Origin: Prevotellaceae bacterium | GTDB lineage: Bacteria > Bacteroidota > Bacteroidia > Bacteroidales > UBA932 | Length of the DNA: 35,763 nt | Direction: 5' to 3' | Assembly (NCBI GenBank): GCA_031274595.1 | Contig: JAISPX010000049.1 | Coordinates: forward strand, 1 to 35,763 | Shown: positions 1 through 10,200 of the stretch, piece by piece | How positions within the stretch are numbered: position 1 is the first letter of the stretch | How the letters are laid out: each line of letters opens with the position of its first letter | Made by a program: the position numbers and the translations under genes | The notes under the pieces: model-generated | Database searches by the model: none | What the model saw: the letters and a program-made list of their open reading frames with translations, nothing else | What the model was told of the DNA's origin: nothing

Positions 1-41
1 ATTTGTAACAACTCCGTCATACAGATGCAATGTTTGTTCTG

Positions 42-49
42 TACTTTTG
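42..49 (+). promoter_or_regulatory. possible -7 promoter element
   Basis: TACTTTTG fits the Bacteroidota -7 consensus TAnnTTTG and lies 21 bases before the ATG at 71. No TTTG at the usual 19-21 base spacing is visible upstream, so only half of a promoter is supported. Confidence 0.3.
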
Positions 50-70
50 CAGAAATTAAACGGATAATAA

Positions 71-367
71 ATGAAAAAGTATCGTCTTCTCAGCATTTTG
101 GCAGTGATTACTCTTGTAGTCGTAACATGTCTGATTACCTTCACGCTCAGCGTACATTACAACAACCTGCACGCGGATTACCACAACCTCTACGCCGCCG
201 ATTCCGCAAAAATCGAAAACAGGATTAGTACCATGTGGAACATCATCAGCGACAAATTCTCCATCAAGGAAGAGTATTTTGAGGAGTTCGGCGAAATAGC
301 CAAAATCCATGCGGACGCTTTCCGCTGCTGGCTTTCTTCCTCTCCTTTCTCTTTTTCAGGAAGATAA
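71..367 (+). pseudogene. small membrane-anchored ORF, probably truncated
   Basis: This ORF of 98 codons begins with a Lys-rich start and a hydrophobic segment (about residues 5-28), followed by a hydrophilic helix-like part containing ENRISTMWNIISDKF. That layout, one N-terminal membrane helix then an alpha-helical segment with a conserved Trp, loosely resembles the start of LemA-family proteins, but the match is weak. The last residues (CWLSSSPFSFSGR) do not look like a natural end, and an open frame in another phase continues at once (373-753), so a frameshift or fusion of debris is likely. The local GC is higher than in the genes to the right, as expected for transferred DNA. Function is not known. 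Confidence 0.35.
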
Positions 368-372
368 GGATA

Positions 373-753
373 GTGGAAATCGCCATAGCCCGTATTCTCG
401 GCGTGCATCGGCTTACTGTTGCAGAGTTTGTGAAGGAGATGGAGTGCTTTGAAAATACGCAAGTTATCTTCCATTTTGGGCTTGACTCTTTATTTGACTA
501 CATCCGCATAAATCTCTCGCTTGAGCAAATGGCATGGCTGGTTACCATACAGATGTTGCTGCAAACGCTGTCGATGGGCTACATGTACCTTAGTCAATAC
601 AGTAAAAAAACAATTCTGCGGGAGCGGAATTTTGTTTGCACCGGCAAACGGCAAGTTGTATTTTGCGCTGCACACTTCGTTTTCCGCATCTCAAAATCAT
701 TTGCCCCGATACGGGGAAGATTTACTCCGAAGTCGCAAATCATTTTAAAATAA
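373..753 (+). pseudogene. unrecognised ORF, likely part of decayed element
   Basis: This is an open frame of 126 codons in a different phase from the preceding ORF. The frame is open upstream from at least 301. It has hydrophobic stretches (for example MAWLVTIQMLLQTLSMGYMY) but no family I recognise. Its last 40 or so codons run through the 595-770 stretch, which looks like a non-coding leader, so the 3' part is probably not real coding sequence. It is best treated as debris of the mobile element, not as a trusted gene. Confidence 0.25.
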
Positions 754-770
754 CGATTAAATCCCAAAGT
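606..770 (+). other. oriT-like leader ahead of mobilization remnant
   Basis: This segment contains several short dyads: TTTGC-accg-GCAAA near 640, and a perfect CCCCG-ATA-CGGGG hairpin at 704-716. It sits directly before a remnant that resembles a mobilization protein. In Bacteroides mobilizable elements the transfer origin commonly lies just before the first mob gene, so by position and structure this may be a relic of such a site. No nick site was identified, and the assignment is inference. Confidence 0.35.
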
Positions 771-771
771 T

Positions 772-926
772 ATGACAGTGGAAAACAAAAAAGTAAAACA
801 AATCGGACGTAAACTCAAAGCCGACCCTGCCGACACCGTTTGGTTATCAACCTGAACGATGTTAACTTTGCCAAGTTTCTGACGTTTTTTGAACAGTCGG
901 GCTTGCAAAACAGGGCGCGCTGCTAA
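772..926 (+). pseudogene. frameshifted N-terminal fragment of a mobilization (MobC/MbpA-like) protein
   Basis: From ATG 772 the frame reads MTVENKKVKQIGRKLKADP and stops at TGA 853-855. Moving by one base near 838-843 gives VINLNDVNFAKFLTFFEQSG and a stop at TAA 924-926. Joined, the two pieces have the form basic leader, KADP, then a strand-like segment and an 'AKFLTFFEQSG' helix, which I associate with the N-termini of Bacteroides mobilization/relaxosome proteins. Those are about 120-150 residues; here only about 50 remain, with a frameshift and early end. This is a dead fragment marking a former mobilizable element. The family call is from memory of the pattern and should be searched. Confidence 0.5.
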
Positions 927-976
927 CAGGAATATTTTTTCATGCTAATGTATTTTCAAATTTGGATAGTTGTGCG

Positions 977-1633
977 CTACAAATAATTTTCCAATAGTTT
1001 TTTCCAAACCAAATATCCTTCGCCTAAAAGGTGTAATCCGTCATTGGTATATTTTACATTCAGTTTCCCGTTTGGGTCAACAAGTTCTGAATAAACGTCA
1101 ACAAATGTAATGCCTTTTTGGATACATAATTGTTTTAAAAGTTCATTTGTTTCGATAATTTCTTTGCTTTTTGAACCTTGACGTTTTGTATATTTTTCAA
1201 AATCGTTGTTTACAGGAAAAATGCTTTGTATATACAATTCTGTTTCGGGACTTTCTGTTTGAAAACGTTCAATCAGTTTTGCCATATTTTCGGCTATTGA
1301 TTGTGGAGAATGTCCTGCTCCCAAATCGTTTGTACCTGTTTGGACAAATATTTTTTTTGGTTTTCCTTTTATAATCGGATCTAATCTGTCGAGTATCCAA
1401 TATGTGCGGTCGGCGCTGATACCGCGATTTTTTATGTTCGGATTATTAAAAAGTTCGTTCCACTCGCAACCATCTGTGATACTGTTGCCGAGGAATATAA
1501 TATCTGCTGGCGTTATCGGCAATATTTCAAATAACGAGCGTCTTTGGTAATTATATTCGCTTGGTTCCGGTGTTTGTGCGTAAATACTTATTGCTATAAA
1601 AGTTGCCGCAAATAATAATATTATTTTTTTCAT
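977..1633 (-). CDS. secreted SGNH/GDSL-type esterase
   Basis: This protein of 218 residues has a signal peptide (about 1-19, cut before Gln20). It is an SGNH hydrolase: block I is GNSITDG with the nucleophile Ser51, block II Gly is in NRGIS (about 71), block III is GTND (100-103), and block V is DGLH with Asp198 and His201. Members of this family remove acyl or acetyl groups from lipids or sugars; which one applies here cannot be read from the sequence. It lies 82 bp after the BACON lipoprotein gene on the same strand, at the end of the Sus-like cluster, but a strong hairpin lies in that gap, so it may be transcribed weakly by read-through or separately. Within the cluster a deacylase for phospholipids would fit; a sialate or acetylxylan-type esterase is an alternative. 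Confidence 0.85.
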   Translation of the reverse strand: MKKIILLFAATFIAISIYAQTPEPSEYNYQRRSLFEILPITPADIIFLGNSITDGCEWNELFNNPNIKNRGISADRTYWILDRLDPIIKGKPKKIFVQTGTNDLGAGHSPQSIAENMAKLIERFQTESPETELYIQSIFPVNNDFEKYTKRQGSKSKEIIETNELLKQLCIQKGITFVDVYSELVDPNGKLNVKYTNDGLHLLGEGYLVWKKLLENYL

Positions 1634-1668
1634 ATTTTTTTTGTATTTAAATTAAATATTTAATGTAA

Positions 1669-1703
1669 AAAATAGCCACCTGATATTTGCAAGTGGCTAT
1701 TTT
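1669..1703 (-). terminator. intrinsic terminator between lipoprotein and SGNH genes
   Basis: A perfect 11-bp inverted repeat (AAAATAGCCAC / GTGGCTATTTT) with a 13-base loop is followed, in the minus direction, by a run of T. It comes right after the stop codon of the BACON lipoprotein gene and before the SGNH gene, so it could end or attenuate the long glp/sus transcript. Confidence 0.7.
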
Positions 1704-1715
1704 ATTATTCTGTCT

Positions 1716-3377
1716 TTACGGAACAAGACTTATTACAGGGCTTGTTCCATCATCTGATCCTGCTAAGCGGGATGTTCCTGTATTTGGAGATGCTAATGCT
1801 CCGCCATTAGCTTTCCAATTCGCCATACAACGGAAACGGAATTGTACTTCACCTGTTTCAATTTTTTGCGTAAATGTATGAGTAGAATTTACCTGTACAT
1901 TGGTATTACCATCTGCATTCATTGCATGCGTATATGTAACGTCGCCAAGTCCTGCAACATTTTCTGTTGTAGGTTGTCCAACGACTTTCCATTCTCCATC
2001 GTCATAACATTCAAGCATCCAGTATTTATGACCTGTTGCAGATGTTCGTGTGAGATATTTAATATTGATTTTAGTTCCGGGTCGCAAATTTGTTACGGGA
2101 ACTTTGAACAACCAATAATCGCCTGTCCAACCGCCATTAATGTAAGGATGTCCTGTTGTTCCTACTATTCTTACTCCAACATTAGGGCTTGACGGAAAAT
2201 TATCCAATCCTCCTTCGGGTATATAACTTATAGTACTTGTTCCTGTAGCCGTAGCTGCGCCTGTTCCCGATTTGATAGCATTACCTTCGTTTGTTTTGAA
2301 TTGCGATATGTAAGTTCCTGCATTATAGTGAGCGGCAGAAAATTCCCATGCAACAGGAGTTTCAAAGCCTGTCATTTCACCAAGTTCATCTTGTTCGATG
2401 GTAACTGTGTAAGTGAAGTTCACAGGATCAACAGGCGATGATATTGTAACAGTACCTACACGCAACGCTCCTGTGGTATTTTCGCTGACATTCAGCATTG
2501 CCGCCGTTTCTGTTGTTGATGATACCGTAATCCAACTGTCGTTTGAAACAGCCGTCCAAGCAATATTTGCATCAACAGCGCAATTTATAACTTTAGGCAA
2601 CTTTGAGATTCCATATAATACGGTCGGAACTTTCAGATAACTTCCTGCTTCCTGACGTATTGTTATTTCTCTCCTGATATTTGGATTATCAATATAGAAA
2701 AACGTTATTAATGCTGTTCTCTGTGCATCTCCCATATTCTTTAATGCATCAATTTTTACGCTATCGCCTTCTACTCTTATTGCAGTAAGCCAATCTACTA
2801 TGCCAATCTGATCGCCATCTTCATCATTGCTGGTGCTGTCTCCTATTTTAATATCCCATTGAACATTGGATTTGACAAATAGGAAAAATGATTGGTCAAT
2901 AACTCCCGAAATATCAATAGTTGATTTTTCTTCTTTTACGCCTTGTTCATTACGCACGGTTACCGTGATATAAGGATTATTTTCTTTCTGAGTAACTGTA
3001 ATCAACACAGGTTGTTCTACGCCTCCTGCAATGATTTTAAAATATGCTTTGCGTTGCGTAATATCATCGTTTGCTTTGGCAATAATTCTAAATATGCCTT
3101 CATCTTTTCCAGTTTTCGGAAATGCTTCACACCATTTATATTCTTCAAGCGGAACTATCTCCCATTCGCCTACTGCTCTTACCGTATAGAAATGATACGG
3201 TGTTGCATTGTTATATGCGGTATGTTCTATTATCAAATTAGAATAGTCTTCTTCAATAAAGAACGATGGCGCAGGTTTTACATCATCCGATTCGCATGAT
3301 GTAAACATTGTTGCTGCAATACAAAAAATTGTAAGCAACAAGATATTCATTTTAGTAAAAAAATTAAATTTTTTCAT
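1716..3377 (-). CDS. BACON-type surface lipoprotein of the Sus-like locus
   Basis: The start at 3377 (MKKFNFFTKMN) was preferred over 3419 because it gives a normal lipoprotein signal with Cys28 in FTSC. The mature protein (product 553 residues) has several beta-sandwich repeats: about 35-130 ends in QPVLITVTQKEN, 130-245 ends in REITIRQEAG, and 250-325 contains WTAVSNDSWITVSS and ends in YTVTIEQDE. These 'W.ai.....Wi.v......t..i.Q' units are typical of BACON domains. The C-terminal 200 residues (WEFSAAHYNAG...) form another domain I do not recognise, possibly ligand binding. The gene follows the phosphoesterase-GDPD gene by 55 bp, in the position where Sus loci carry SusE/F-like surface binding lipoproteins. 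It probably holds the substrate at the cell surface; the ligand is unknown. Confidence 0.75.
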   Translation of the reverse strand: MKKFNFFTKMNILLLTIFCIAATMFTSCESDDVKPAPSFFIEEDYSNLIIEHTAYNNATPYHFYTVRAVGEWEIVPLEEYKWCEAFPKTGKDEGIFRIIAKANDDITQRKAYFKIIAGGVEQPVLITVTQKENNPYITVTVRNEQGVKEEKSTIDISGVIDQSFFLFVKSNVQWDIKIGDSTSNDEDGDQIGIVDWLTAIRVEGDSVKIDALKNMGDAQRTALITFFYIDNPNIRREITIRQEAGSYLKVPTVLYGISKLPKVINCAVDANIAWTAVSNDSWITVSSTTETAAMLNVSENTTGALRVGTVTISSPVDPVNFTYTVTIEQDELGEMTGFETPVAWEFSAAHYNAGTYISQFKTNEGNAIKSGTGAATATGTSTISYIPEGGLDNFPSSPNVGVRIVGTTGHPYINGGWTGDYWLFKVPVTNLRPGTKINIKYLTRTSATGHKYWMLECYDDGEWKVVGQPTTENVAGLGDVTYTHAMNADGNTNVQVNSTHTFTQKIETGEVQFRFRCMANWKANGGALASPNTGTSRLAGSDDGTSPVISLVP

Positions 3378-3432
3378 AGTATTAATAATTTTAATATTTA
3401 TTCTTATTTTCAATTTCATAATTTGTGATTAA

Positions 3433-5667
3433 TTAGTATTTTCGTATTTGTTTCAAAACAATATCAGGGTAATTACTTATAATAGCATCGACTTTGAAAT
3501 CCAGCATTTGCTTAATATCGTCGATTTTATCAACAGTCCATACCACAATTTTCATTCCTAAATCACGACATTTTTTTAAAAGATTTTCATTTACAAGCGA
3601 AAAATGCGGACTATAATATACAGGCACAAAATTAAGTTTTTCCATATTTATTTCAAAATCATTGTCTTTATTTTCTACATTGTAAGATAATTTTATGTCA
3701 GGATACTTTTCATGCAAATAATTCAATGTACGTGGGTCAAAACTTTGTACTACAAGCCTGTCATTAATATTCTTGGACAATAAAATTTCCATAGCCAAAT
3801 CGCAAAATTCTTGGTAAGAGGGAGAAAAAACATTATCTCTGCCTTCCGCCGATTTTATTTCTATATTGTACAATACAGGAGAAATTTTGTTTGCTACCGT
3901 GTAATTTTCAACAGAATCTATCAAATCTGAAACCAGAGGTTTATGAGTTTTTATTTTCTTCTGTGTTGGAAAATCGGGATGTAATTTCATACCTGTTTCA
4001 TATTTTGCAATTGAGTCATAGGTCATGGAATAAAGCGAATAATGTTTTGCTTCTTCTTTTTTAATTTCCGCTCCATCCGGACGTGTTACAAATTTGTAGT
4101 TCATCCAAGGGTCGTGTGAAACAACAACTTTTTTGTCCTTTGATATATTCAGGTCAAATTCAAGAGCGCTTACACCTAAATTAATTGCATGAATCATTGC
4201 ATCAACAGTATTTTCGGGCATAAGTCCTGCGCCGCCTCTGTGCGCTTGAACGTCTATAGAATGTTCGAGCAACAATGAATCTGCATAAATTCTTCCAAAA
4301 TTATCTTTTACAACTATATTTATTTGCTTGGCGTTTTCTTCGGGATTAGCGGCAAAATACCAATATGTACGATTATCGTTAATATATTTACGTTTTGACT
4401 TGTCGCGGTAAACCTCAATTTCTTGCAGATAATAAGGCGAAACATCAAAAACTTTATCTATGTTTATTTTTTTGCCATCTTGATAACATTCTACCGTCCT
4501 GTTTTCGTCCCAATCCCAAATTGCCGCTACTATCTTATTGGGATGATATTTGGATTGTCCTTTGTTGAATATTTCCATCTGATAGTTGCGAGGTTTTCCA
4601 ACAGATTTGTAATACCACGAAAATTTCTTTCCATCCGATTCAAAAACCTTATATCCGCGTGGCGTTCCATCATCATTGTGATATCCAACCCATAATGAAC
4701 CATTTATGGCGGCGATATTGTTTTCAAAGAAATTCGGATTTATTTCAATGTTATGGTTTCTGTGCAAGTGTCCCGACAAAACATTAACTTTATAATCACG
4801 GCAAACATTAATTAATTTTTCGCCGTTTATCATTATTTTGTTTTTACTATCCCACCATCTTGCAAACGGTGCATGCATCGCAATAATGACATGAGAACCT
4901 TTGGGAACATAGTTGAGATATTTTTTCAGCCAATCAAGTTGATTTTCGGTTATCGCTTCCTTATAATTACGTCTGGTGTTGTAAATAATGTTATCCAAAA
5001 CCACAACATAATCTTTTCCGATATTGAAGGCGTAATAATTTGGGCCGAACATTTCGCGATATTTTTCGGCAGATGCATAATCATCTCCTTCAATACTTTG
5101 GTCATGGTCGTGATTTCCTATGACAGGATAAATTGGAGCTTTCACTGTTGAATTGAGTTTTTTTATCGGTTCAAACAGATTAAAAGCATCCCACACAATA
5201 TCGCCTAACATAATGCCTGCTACTGTTGTATGTGTATTTTTACCATATTCCTCTATAGTATTTTTAATGTCAGGAAATATTTGCGTTTTATATTCGTCAA
5301 AATGTTCATCCGTTTTTGGCTGAGGGTCAGCAATTGCAACAAGCGTATAATTTTCGGTATTTCCCCATTTTATAAGGTCAAAATCATATTTCTTGATTTT
5401 AACATCGAATTTTTTGTAGAAAACAGGCGTACCGCTATCAAATTCGGCTGTATAACCTGCTGGAGTTGCAATATAAATAAAATCGGCATTGATGTCAGCA
5501 TCAAGTACAAATTGACCTTTTTCATCTGTTACCGCAAAATTCTTTCCATCTGTTACAACAACATTTGCAATATTTGTTTCACCTGACCTTACTACGCCTG
5601 TTACTTGTTGAGAATATAAATTTGCAACTAATAACAAATACAACAGTGTAACTATAATCTTTTTCAT
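3433..5667 (-). CDS. metallophosphoesterase fused to glycerophosphodiester phosphodiesterase
   Basis: This is a protein of 744 residues with a signal peptide (1-19). Residues 20-90 are a carboxypeptidase-regulatory-like beta domain (MetallophosN type). Residues 105-320 are a calcineurin-like phosphoesterase with GDIVWD (Asp156), GNHD (Asn185-His186), AMH (His265) and GHLH (His300, His302). The first metal motif is ADPQ (114-116), with Gln where His is usual. Residues 340-465 match the C-terminal domain of such enzymes (MetallophosC type). Residues 472-744 are a GDPD domain: HRGG (His476, Arg477), EN (485-486), EFD (Glu503, Asp505) and His518 in SHDP. GDPD enzymes split glycerophosphodiesters into glycerol-3-phosphate and an alcohol. 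Placed 18 bp after susD and upstream in the same run from glpT/glpD, it is the likely source of G3P. The two domains may act in sequence on one substrate. It should be periplasmic or surface-exposed. Confidence 0.9.
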   Translation of the reverse strand: MKKIIVTLLYLLLVANLYSQQVTGVVRSGETNIANVVVTDGKNFAVTDEKGQFVLDADINADFIYIATPAGYTAEFDSGTPVFYKKFDVKIKKYDFDLIKWGNTENYTLVAIADPQPKTDEHFDEYKTQIFPDIKNTIEEYGKNTHTTVAGIMLGDIVWDAFNLFEPIKKLNSTVKAPIYPVIGNHDHDQSIEGDDYASAEKYREMFGPNYYAFNIGKDYVVVLDNIIYNTRRNYKEAITENQLDWLKKYLNYVPKGSHVIIAMHAPFARWWDSKNKIMINGEKLINVCRDYKVNVLSGHLHRNHNIEINPNFFENNIAAINGSLWVGYHNDDGTPRGYKVFESDGKKFSWYYKSVGKPRNYQMEIFNKGQSKYHPNKIVAAIWDWDENRTVECYQDGKKINIDKVFDVSPYYLQEIEVYRDKSKRKYINDNRTYWYFAANPEENAKQINIVVKDNFGRIYADSLLLEHSIDVQAHRGGAGLMPENTVDAMIHAINLGVSALEFDLNISKDKKVVVSHDPWMNYKFVTRPDGAEIKKEEAKHYSLYSMTYDSIAKYETGMKLHPDFPTQKKIKTHKPLVSDLIDSVENYTVANKISPVLYNIEIKSAEGRDNVFSPSYQEFCDLAMEILLSKNINDRLVVQSFDPRTLNYLHEKYPDIKLSYNVENKDNDFEINMEKLNFVPVYYSPHFSLVNENLLKKCRDLGMKIVVWTVDKIDDIKQMLDFKVDAIISNYPDIVLKQIRKY

Positions 5668-5685
5668 CTTATAAAAATTTGTTTT

Positions 5686-7233
5686 TTACCAGTTTCCTGT
5701 TATTGCTTTTTTACTCCACCACATTGGCGTTTTCATATCGTTGTCTCTGGCATTCATATTTTGCAACGCTGCATTTGCATTTACCGAATTTGTAGCCATT
5801 GTAGTATTGGGATAAGCAAAGCGTGTAGGTAAAATATGGTCGTTGAGCGTTCCTGTGCCGATAATCAAATCGGGAAAACCTGTGCGGCGATATTCGTGCC
5901 ATGCTTCCATTCCAATCCAAAATAAGGCAATATATTTTTGGTTTGCAATAAGTTCTTCTATATCAGCATCACTTTTTGCAAGGTCAAAAATCACTTCTGG
6001 TCGCTGAAGAAATGCAGTAATATCGGCGCTTGCGATAACATGAGGAACTGTCATATATTTACCATATCCTGCCCATTTTTCTATTGAAGCGGTAACAGCA
6101 TTTTCATAATAATTTTTCGCGGCATCTTTGCCTCCACTTATAAAACCTTTGAAAGCGGCTTCGGCAAAAATAAATTGTACTTCGGCATAATCCATAAAAA
6201 TATAATCGCCATCATTTCGTACAAAGACTTCATAATTAAGTCGCGCTACTCCTGATGTTGTTCTTTCTCCAATAGGACATCCTGCAACAGCGCCTTTCCA
6301 GCCTCCGCTTCTCATAACTCCATAAACAGGAAGACGAGGATCAACGTAAGCGCCGCCATCAAAAACCGTCATTTTTATTATCTGTTCGGTAAGATGACGC
6401 CCTGCAGATGTAAATGATGATTCGTCATAATCTACTCTATTGAAGTAATATAAATAAGGGGCTGTTCCTGAAAATACACATTTGGCATTGTCGGCATTTG
6501 ATTCAAAAACAGGATATGTTAAAGGATTATTCAGAATTTCCTGAATTTTTGCAACAACAGGCAATTCGTCGTTTCTGCCGCTTACTCGCATCAACAAACG
6601 CAGATACAATGAATTATTGAATTTACGCCATTTTGTAAGATTAGCTCCATACATGTTATCAATAGAAGCGGAAAAATACGGACTGTCTGACTGATACAAT
6701 ATATTTGCCTGTTCCAGTTCAGCAAACATTTGTTCGAAAACTTCTTTTTGCGTATCAAATTTAGGTTTCATATTACCTATATTTGCCTGAAATGCTTCGG
6801 AATAAGGAATATCGCCAAACATGGATGCAAGTTCGGACATGTAAAATACTTTCCATGTAAGAGCCAACGCTTTGAATATGTCGTCATTATCTCTTTGGGC
6901 GAGTTGGTACATGTGATTTGCATTATTGGCTTTTGCCGCATAAAAATTCCATCTGTTTGCCCAGTTTCCATCCGCTATACTGTAAATATTTTCGTTACGT
7001 GTTGTGCCTCCTGCAAATGTGGTATATTGAATCAGTTCATTATTCCAGAACCATGTGCTATATGTCCAATCGTTAGCGCCTCCAGCAAGTATTGGCACAA
7101 ACATATTTGATGGTTTTGCCGAGCCAACAGAAAATCCGTTAGGATTTGTGTTGGTTTCTATAAAGTCTGCTGTACAAGCTGTCATGCAGGTCATTATAGT
7201 TATAAACAATGTTAATTTTTTGATATTTTTCAT
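5686..7233 (-). CDS. SusD/RagB-like outer-membrane lipoprotein
   Basis: The start at 7233 (MKNIKKL) lies 10 bp after the susC stop and gives a lipoprotein signal with Cys20 in MTAC; the longer frame to 7272 would overlap susC. The product is 515 residues, the usual size. Family features are the NTNPNGF segment just after the lipidated Cys, the helical TPR-like core with LTWKVFYMSELASMFGDIPYSEAF, and the C-terminal 'FWIGMEAWHEYRRTGFPDL' segment. It belongs to the SusD-like group with these motifs (PF12771-type). It acts as the lid of the SusC channel and binds the substrate at the surface. Its association with phosphoesterases instead of glycoside hydrolases suggests a phosphorylated, non-glycan ligand. 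Confidence 0.92.
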   Translation of the reverse strand: MKNIKKLTLFITIMTCMTACTADFIETNTNPNGFSVGSAKPSNMFVPILAGGANDWTYSTWFWNNELIQYTTFAGGTTRNENIYSIADGNWANRWNFYAAKANNANHMYQLAQRDNDDIFKALALTWKVFYMSELASMFGDIPYSEAFQANIGNMKPKFDTQKEVFEQMFAELEQANILYQSDSPYFSASIDNMYGANLTKWRKFNNSLYLRLLMRVSGRNDELPVVAKIQEILNNPLTYPVFESNADNAKCVFSGTAPYLYYFNRVDYDESSFTSAGRHLTEQIIKMTVFDGGAYVDPRLPVYGVMRSGGWKGAVAGCPIGERTTSGVARLNYEVFVRNDGDYIFMDYAEVQFIFAEAAFKGFISGGKDAAKNYYENAVTASIEKWAGYGKYMTVPHVIASADITAFLQRPEVIFDLAKSDADIEELIANQKYIALFWIGMEAWHEYRRTGFPDLIIGTGTLNDHILPTRFAYPNTTMATNSVNANAALQNMNARDNDMKTPMWWSKKAITGNW

Positions 7234-7243
7234 GATAAATATT

Positions 7244-10200
7244 TTAGAATTGAAGTTTAACATTAATACCATAAGTACGAGTCATAGGAAAGGTCATAGG
7301 TTCTATACCTGGCATGATATTTGTACCGTTTACAACAGCCGTTTCAGGATCGTATTGAGGGAAATCGGTTATGCAGAAAAGATTTGTAGCAAATATTCCT
7401 ACACTTGCGCCTTGCAAAATTTTCAGTTTTTCACACAATTTTCTTGGTACCATATAATCCAGACGTACTTCCTTGAATTTGAAATAAGATGTGCTGAATG
7501 TATTTTCACGCGTATTGTCTCGAATCCATTTAAAGTTTGTATAATAGTTCTGCACATCTTTTATGATTGTTGTATTTTTCTTGTATGATACCGAACCATC
7601 GGGATTAGTTATAGCGTTTACTCCATCAAGCATCATGCCATCGTATCTGCCCTCGAGCGAGTTGGTAAGTTTACCAATATAACTCAACGAAAAATTGGTT
7701 ACCGAATAAGCATTGCCGCCATATTGCCATGCAAAAGTCATTCCAAGACTAAAATTTTTGTATCTGATTGTTTGAGTCATACCTGCTTTCCAATCAGGAT
7801 TTACTTTTGCTATCCTTGATTCAGGATTTTGGTCTAGAATTGGATTACCCGTACTTTCTGTAATCAGTTTCATTCCCGAACAATCTATTTGCTTTCCGTT
7901 ATCGTCAATATAGTATGAACCTTCGGGAGCTTTTTGATAATCTCGTCCGTAAATCCAATACATTTCTTCACCTATAAACGAATAAATATAAGTACGACTG
8001 CCTATTGTTGTTGACGTTAGAAGTTGAAAAGGTGTTACAGGATCCCAATCTTCTGTCATTGATTTAAGAACACTTTTGTTTTTTGCCCAGTTTACATTCA
8101 TAGTCCATGTAAAATCTTTTGTTTTAACAGGTACAAAAGTAGCTTCTATTTCAATGCCTGTATTCAAAATTGTGGCTACATTAATATTCATCCTTGATGC
8201 GCCTGTTATTTGATCAATAGGTACATCCACGATTTGGTCTTCTGAAGGAGATCTGTATAAGGTAATATCAATGCCCACACGGTTTTTTAGAAATTTCGCT
8301 TCCAGTCCTATCTCATAATTAGTTATATTTTCAGGTTTAATATATAAATATTTCATTGAGCCGGGTAATTGATACCCTCCGGGGAAACTTGAATTTGAAT
8401 ATACATCATACAGTTGATAGGCTTTAGTATCATTACCAACATTTGTGTAGGCTAAACGTAACTTTGCAAAATTTACAACGGGCAATTTCTCTTTAAAATT
8501 AAAAGTATTGTGCAATAATATACTTGCTGTAATCGAAGGATAAAAATATGACCAATTATCTTCATATAGCGTACTTGTCCAGTCGTTGCGTGCTGTGATA
8601 TCAAGAAAATAAGTATCCATCCATCCCAAAGTAACCAAACCATATAAACTGTTTTTTTTCTTTTTAGCGTGAGTACTGCTTATGGTGGCAGGATGTTCTT
8701 GTGTACCATTGTTTAAAGAATAGAAATAATCTTGTTCAAGAGCTTCTATTATTCCCTTCGTATTATTGTATTTATTTGCCGTATGCGTTCCTCCAAAATA
8801 TGCTGTAACAGATAATCTTTCATTAAACAAACTGTTGTTGTTATATTTCAGCATGAAATCCAGATTGAAATCAATATCTCTAATTGTTTGTTCGCTATAA
8901 TAACCATTTATGTATGCAGGAGTTAATTTAGGTCTCATCTTTTGTCTAAATTCATTATTTACATCAATATAACCTTTCAAATCAAGTTGAAGATTTTTAT
9001 GAAGTTTTATATTTAAAGATGTATTTGCAATAATACGATCTTTATCTATAGGGTTTAACGCTTCATGCAAGGTTTGATAAGGATTCCACGAGTCGGAAGT
9101 CGTAGGATAAACTAATACTCCATCTTTTAAGTTTTTTTCGTTATAGCGACCTTCAAAATATTCGGTTTTCCATGTTTTATTAATATCATTCACATTATAT
9201 CCCCATACCAACTGATACATTACATTTGAAGGGTCATAACCGCTTATTGGAACATTATCGCTGTAACGCCGATTGTAGGTAACCTTTGCGCTTAAAGAAA
9301 TATATTTGTTGAGTTCTTGTTGCATTGTAAGTACAAAATTTTGAGTTACGCTTTTGGTATTAGGCGTTATCCAGTCGTTACGCGTGTCGGTGAAAGAAAA
9401 ACGTCCAGAAAATCCTTTACCGTTGTTTCCATCAATAGTTATGCTGTTCTTAAAAGTAACTCCTGTTTGGAACAAACCTGTGTACCAGTTGTCGGCATAC
9501 ACAAAAGGAAGTTTTGTATAAGTATCGTTATCCCAGTCGCGCGAAGCATAAAGATAACGCATTTTGTCAGGACTGAATTTTTCGCCAAAAGCATAACGAT
9601 TGTAGGAATTTCGACTTACGGCAATTCCATCGGGAGCTTTATCGGCAGGAACTGTCCAGAAACAATAAGGATTTATGGCATCGGTACTTGGTCCGTATTC
9701 TCTTTGGAAATCGGGCCAAAAGCCTGCTTTTTCAAACGAAACAGCAGAATTAACAGTTACGCCTATTCCTTTTTGTTCACGTCCTTTTTTTGTTGTAATG
9801 ACAATTGCTCCTCTTGATGCTAAAGATCCATAAAGAGCCGCAGCTGCAGGACCTTTCAAAACAGTAAGATTTTCAATATCATCCGGATTAATGTCGTTTG
9901 CGCCATTACCAAAGTCAACCGAAGCATCTGCATTTGCATAATTTGCTCCGCTACCGCTTGCAGTTGGTTTTGTATTAAAAATAACTCCATCTACAACAAA
10001 CAGCACATCATTATTACCAAAATCCAATGAATTGTCTCCACGTAAAGTAACGCGTCTGCTACTCATCGGTCCTGTACCTCCGGACGATATCTCCAAACCT
10101 GCAACTTTACCTGACATAGCATCGAGCCAGTTGCTTTCTACGGTTTTAACAAGATCATCGCCTTCAAACTTTGTTACGGCATAACCCAATGCTTTTTTTT

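Noticed and set aside
9317-9817. Long plus-strand ORF opposite susC
   Set aside because: Antisense shadow of the susC coding sequence, without a family match or start context.
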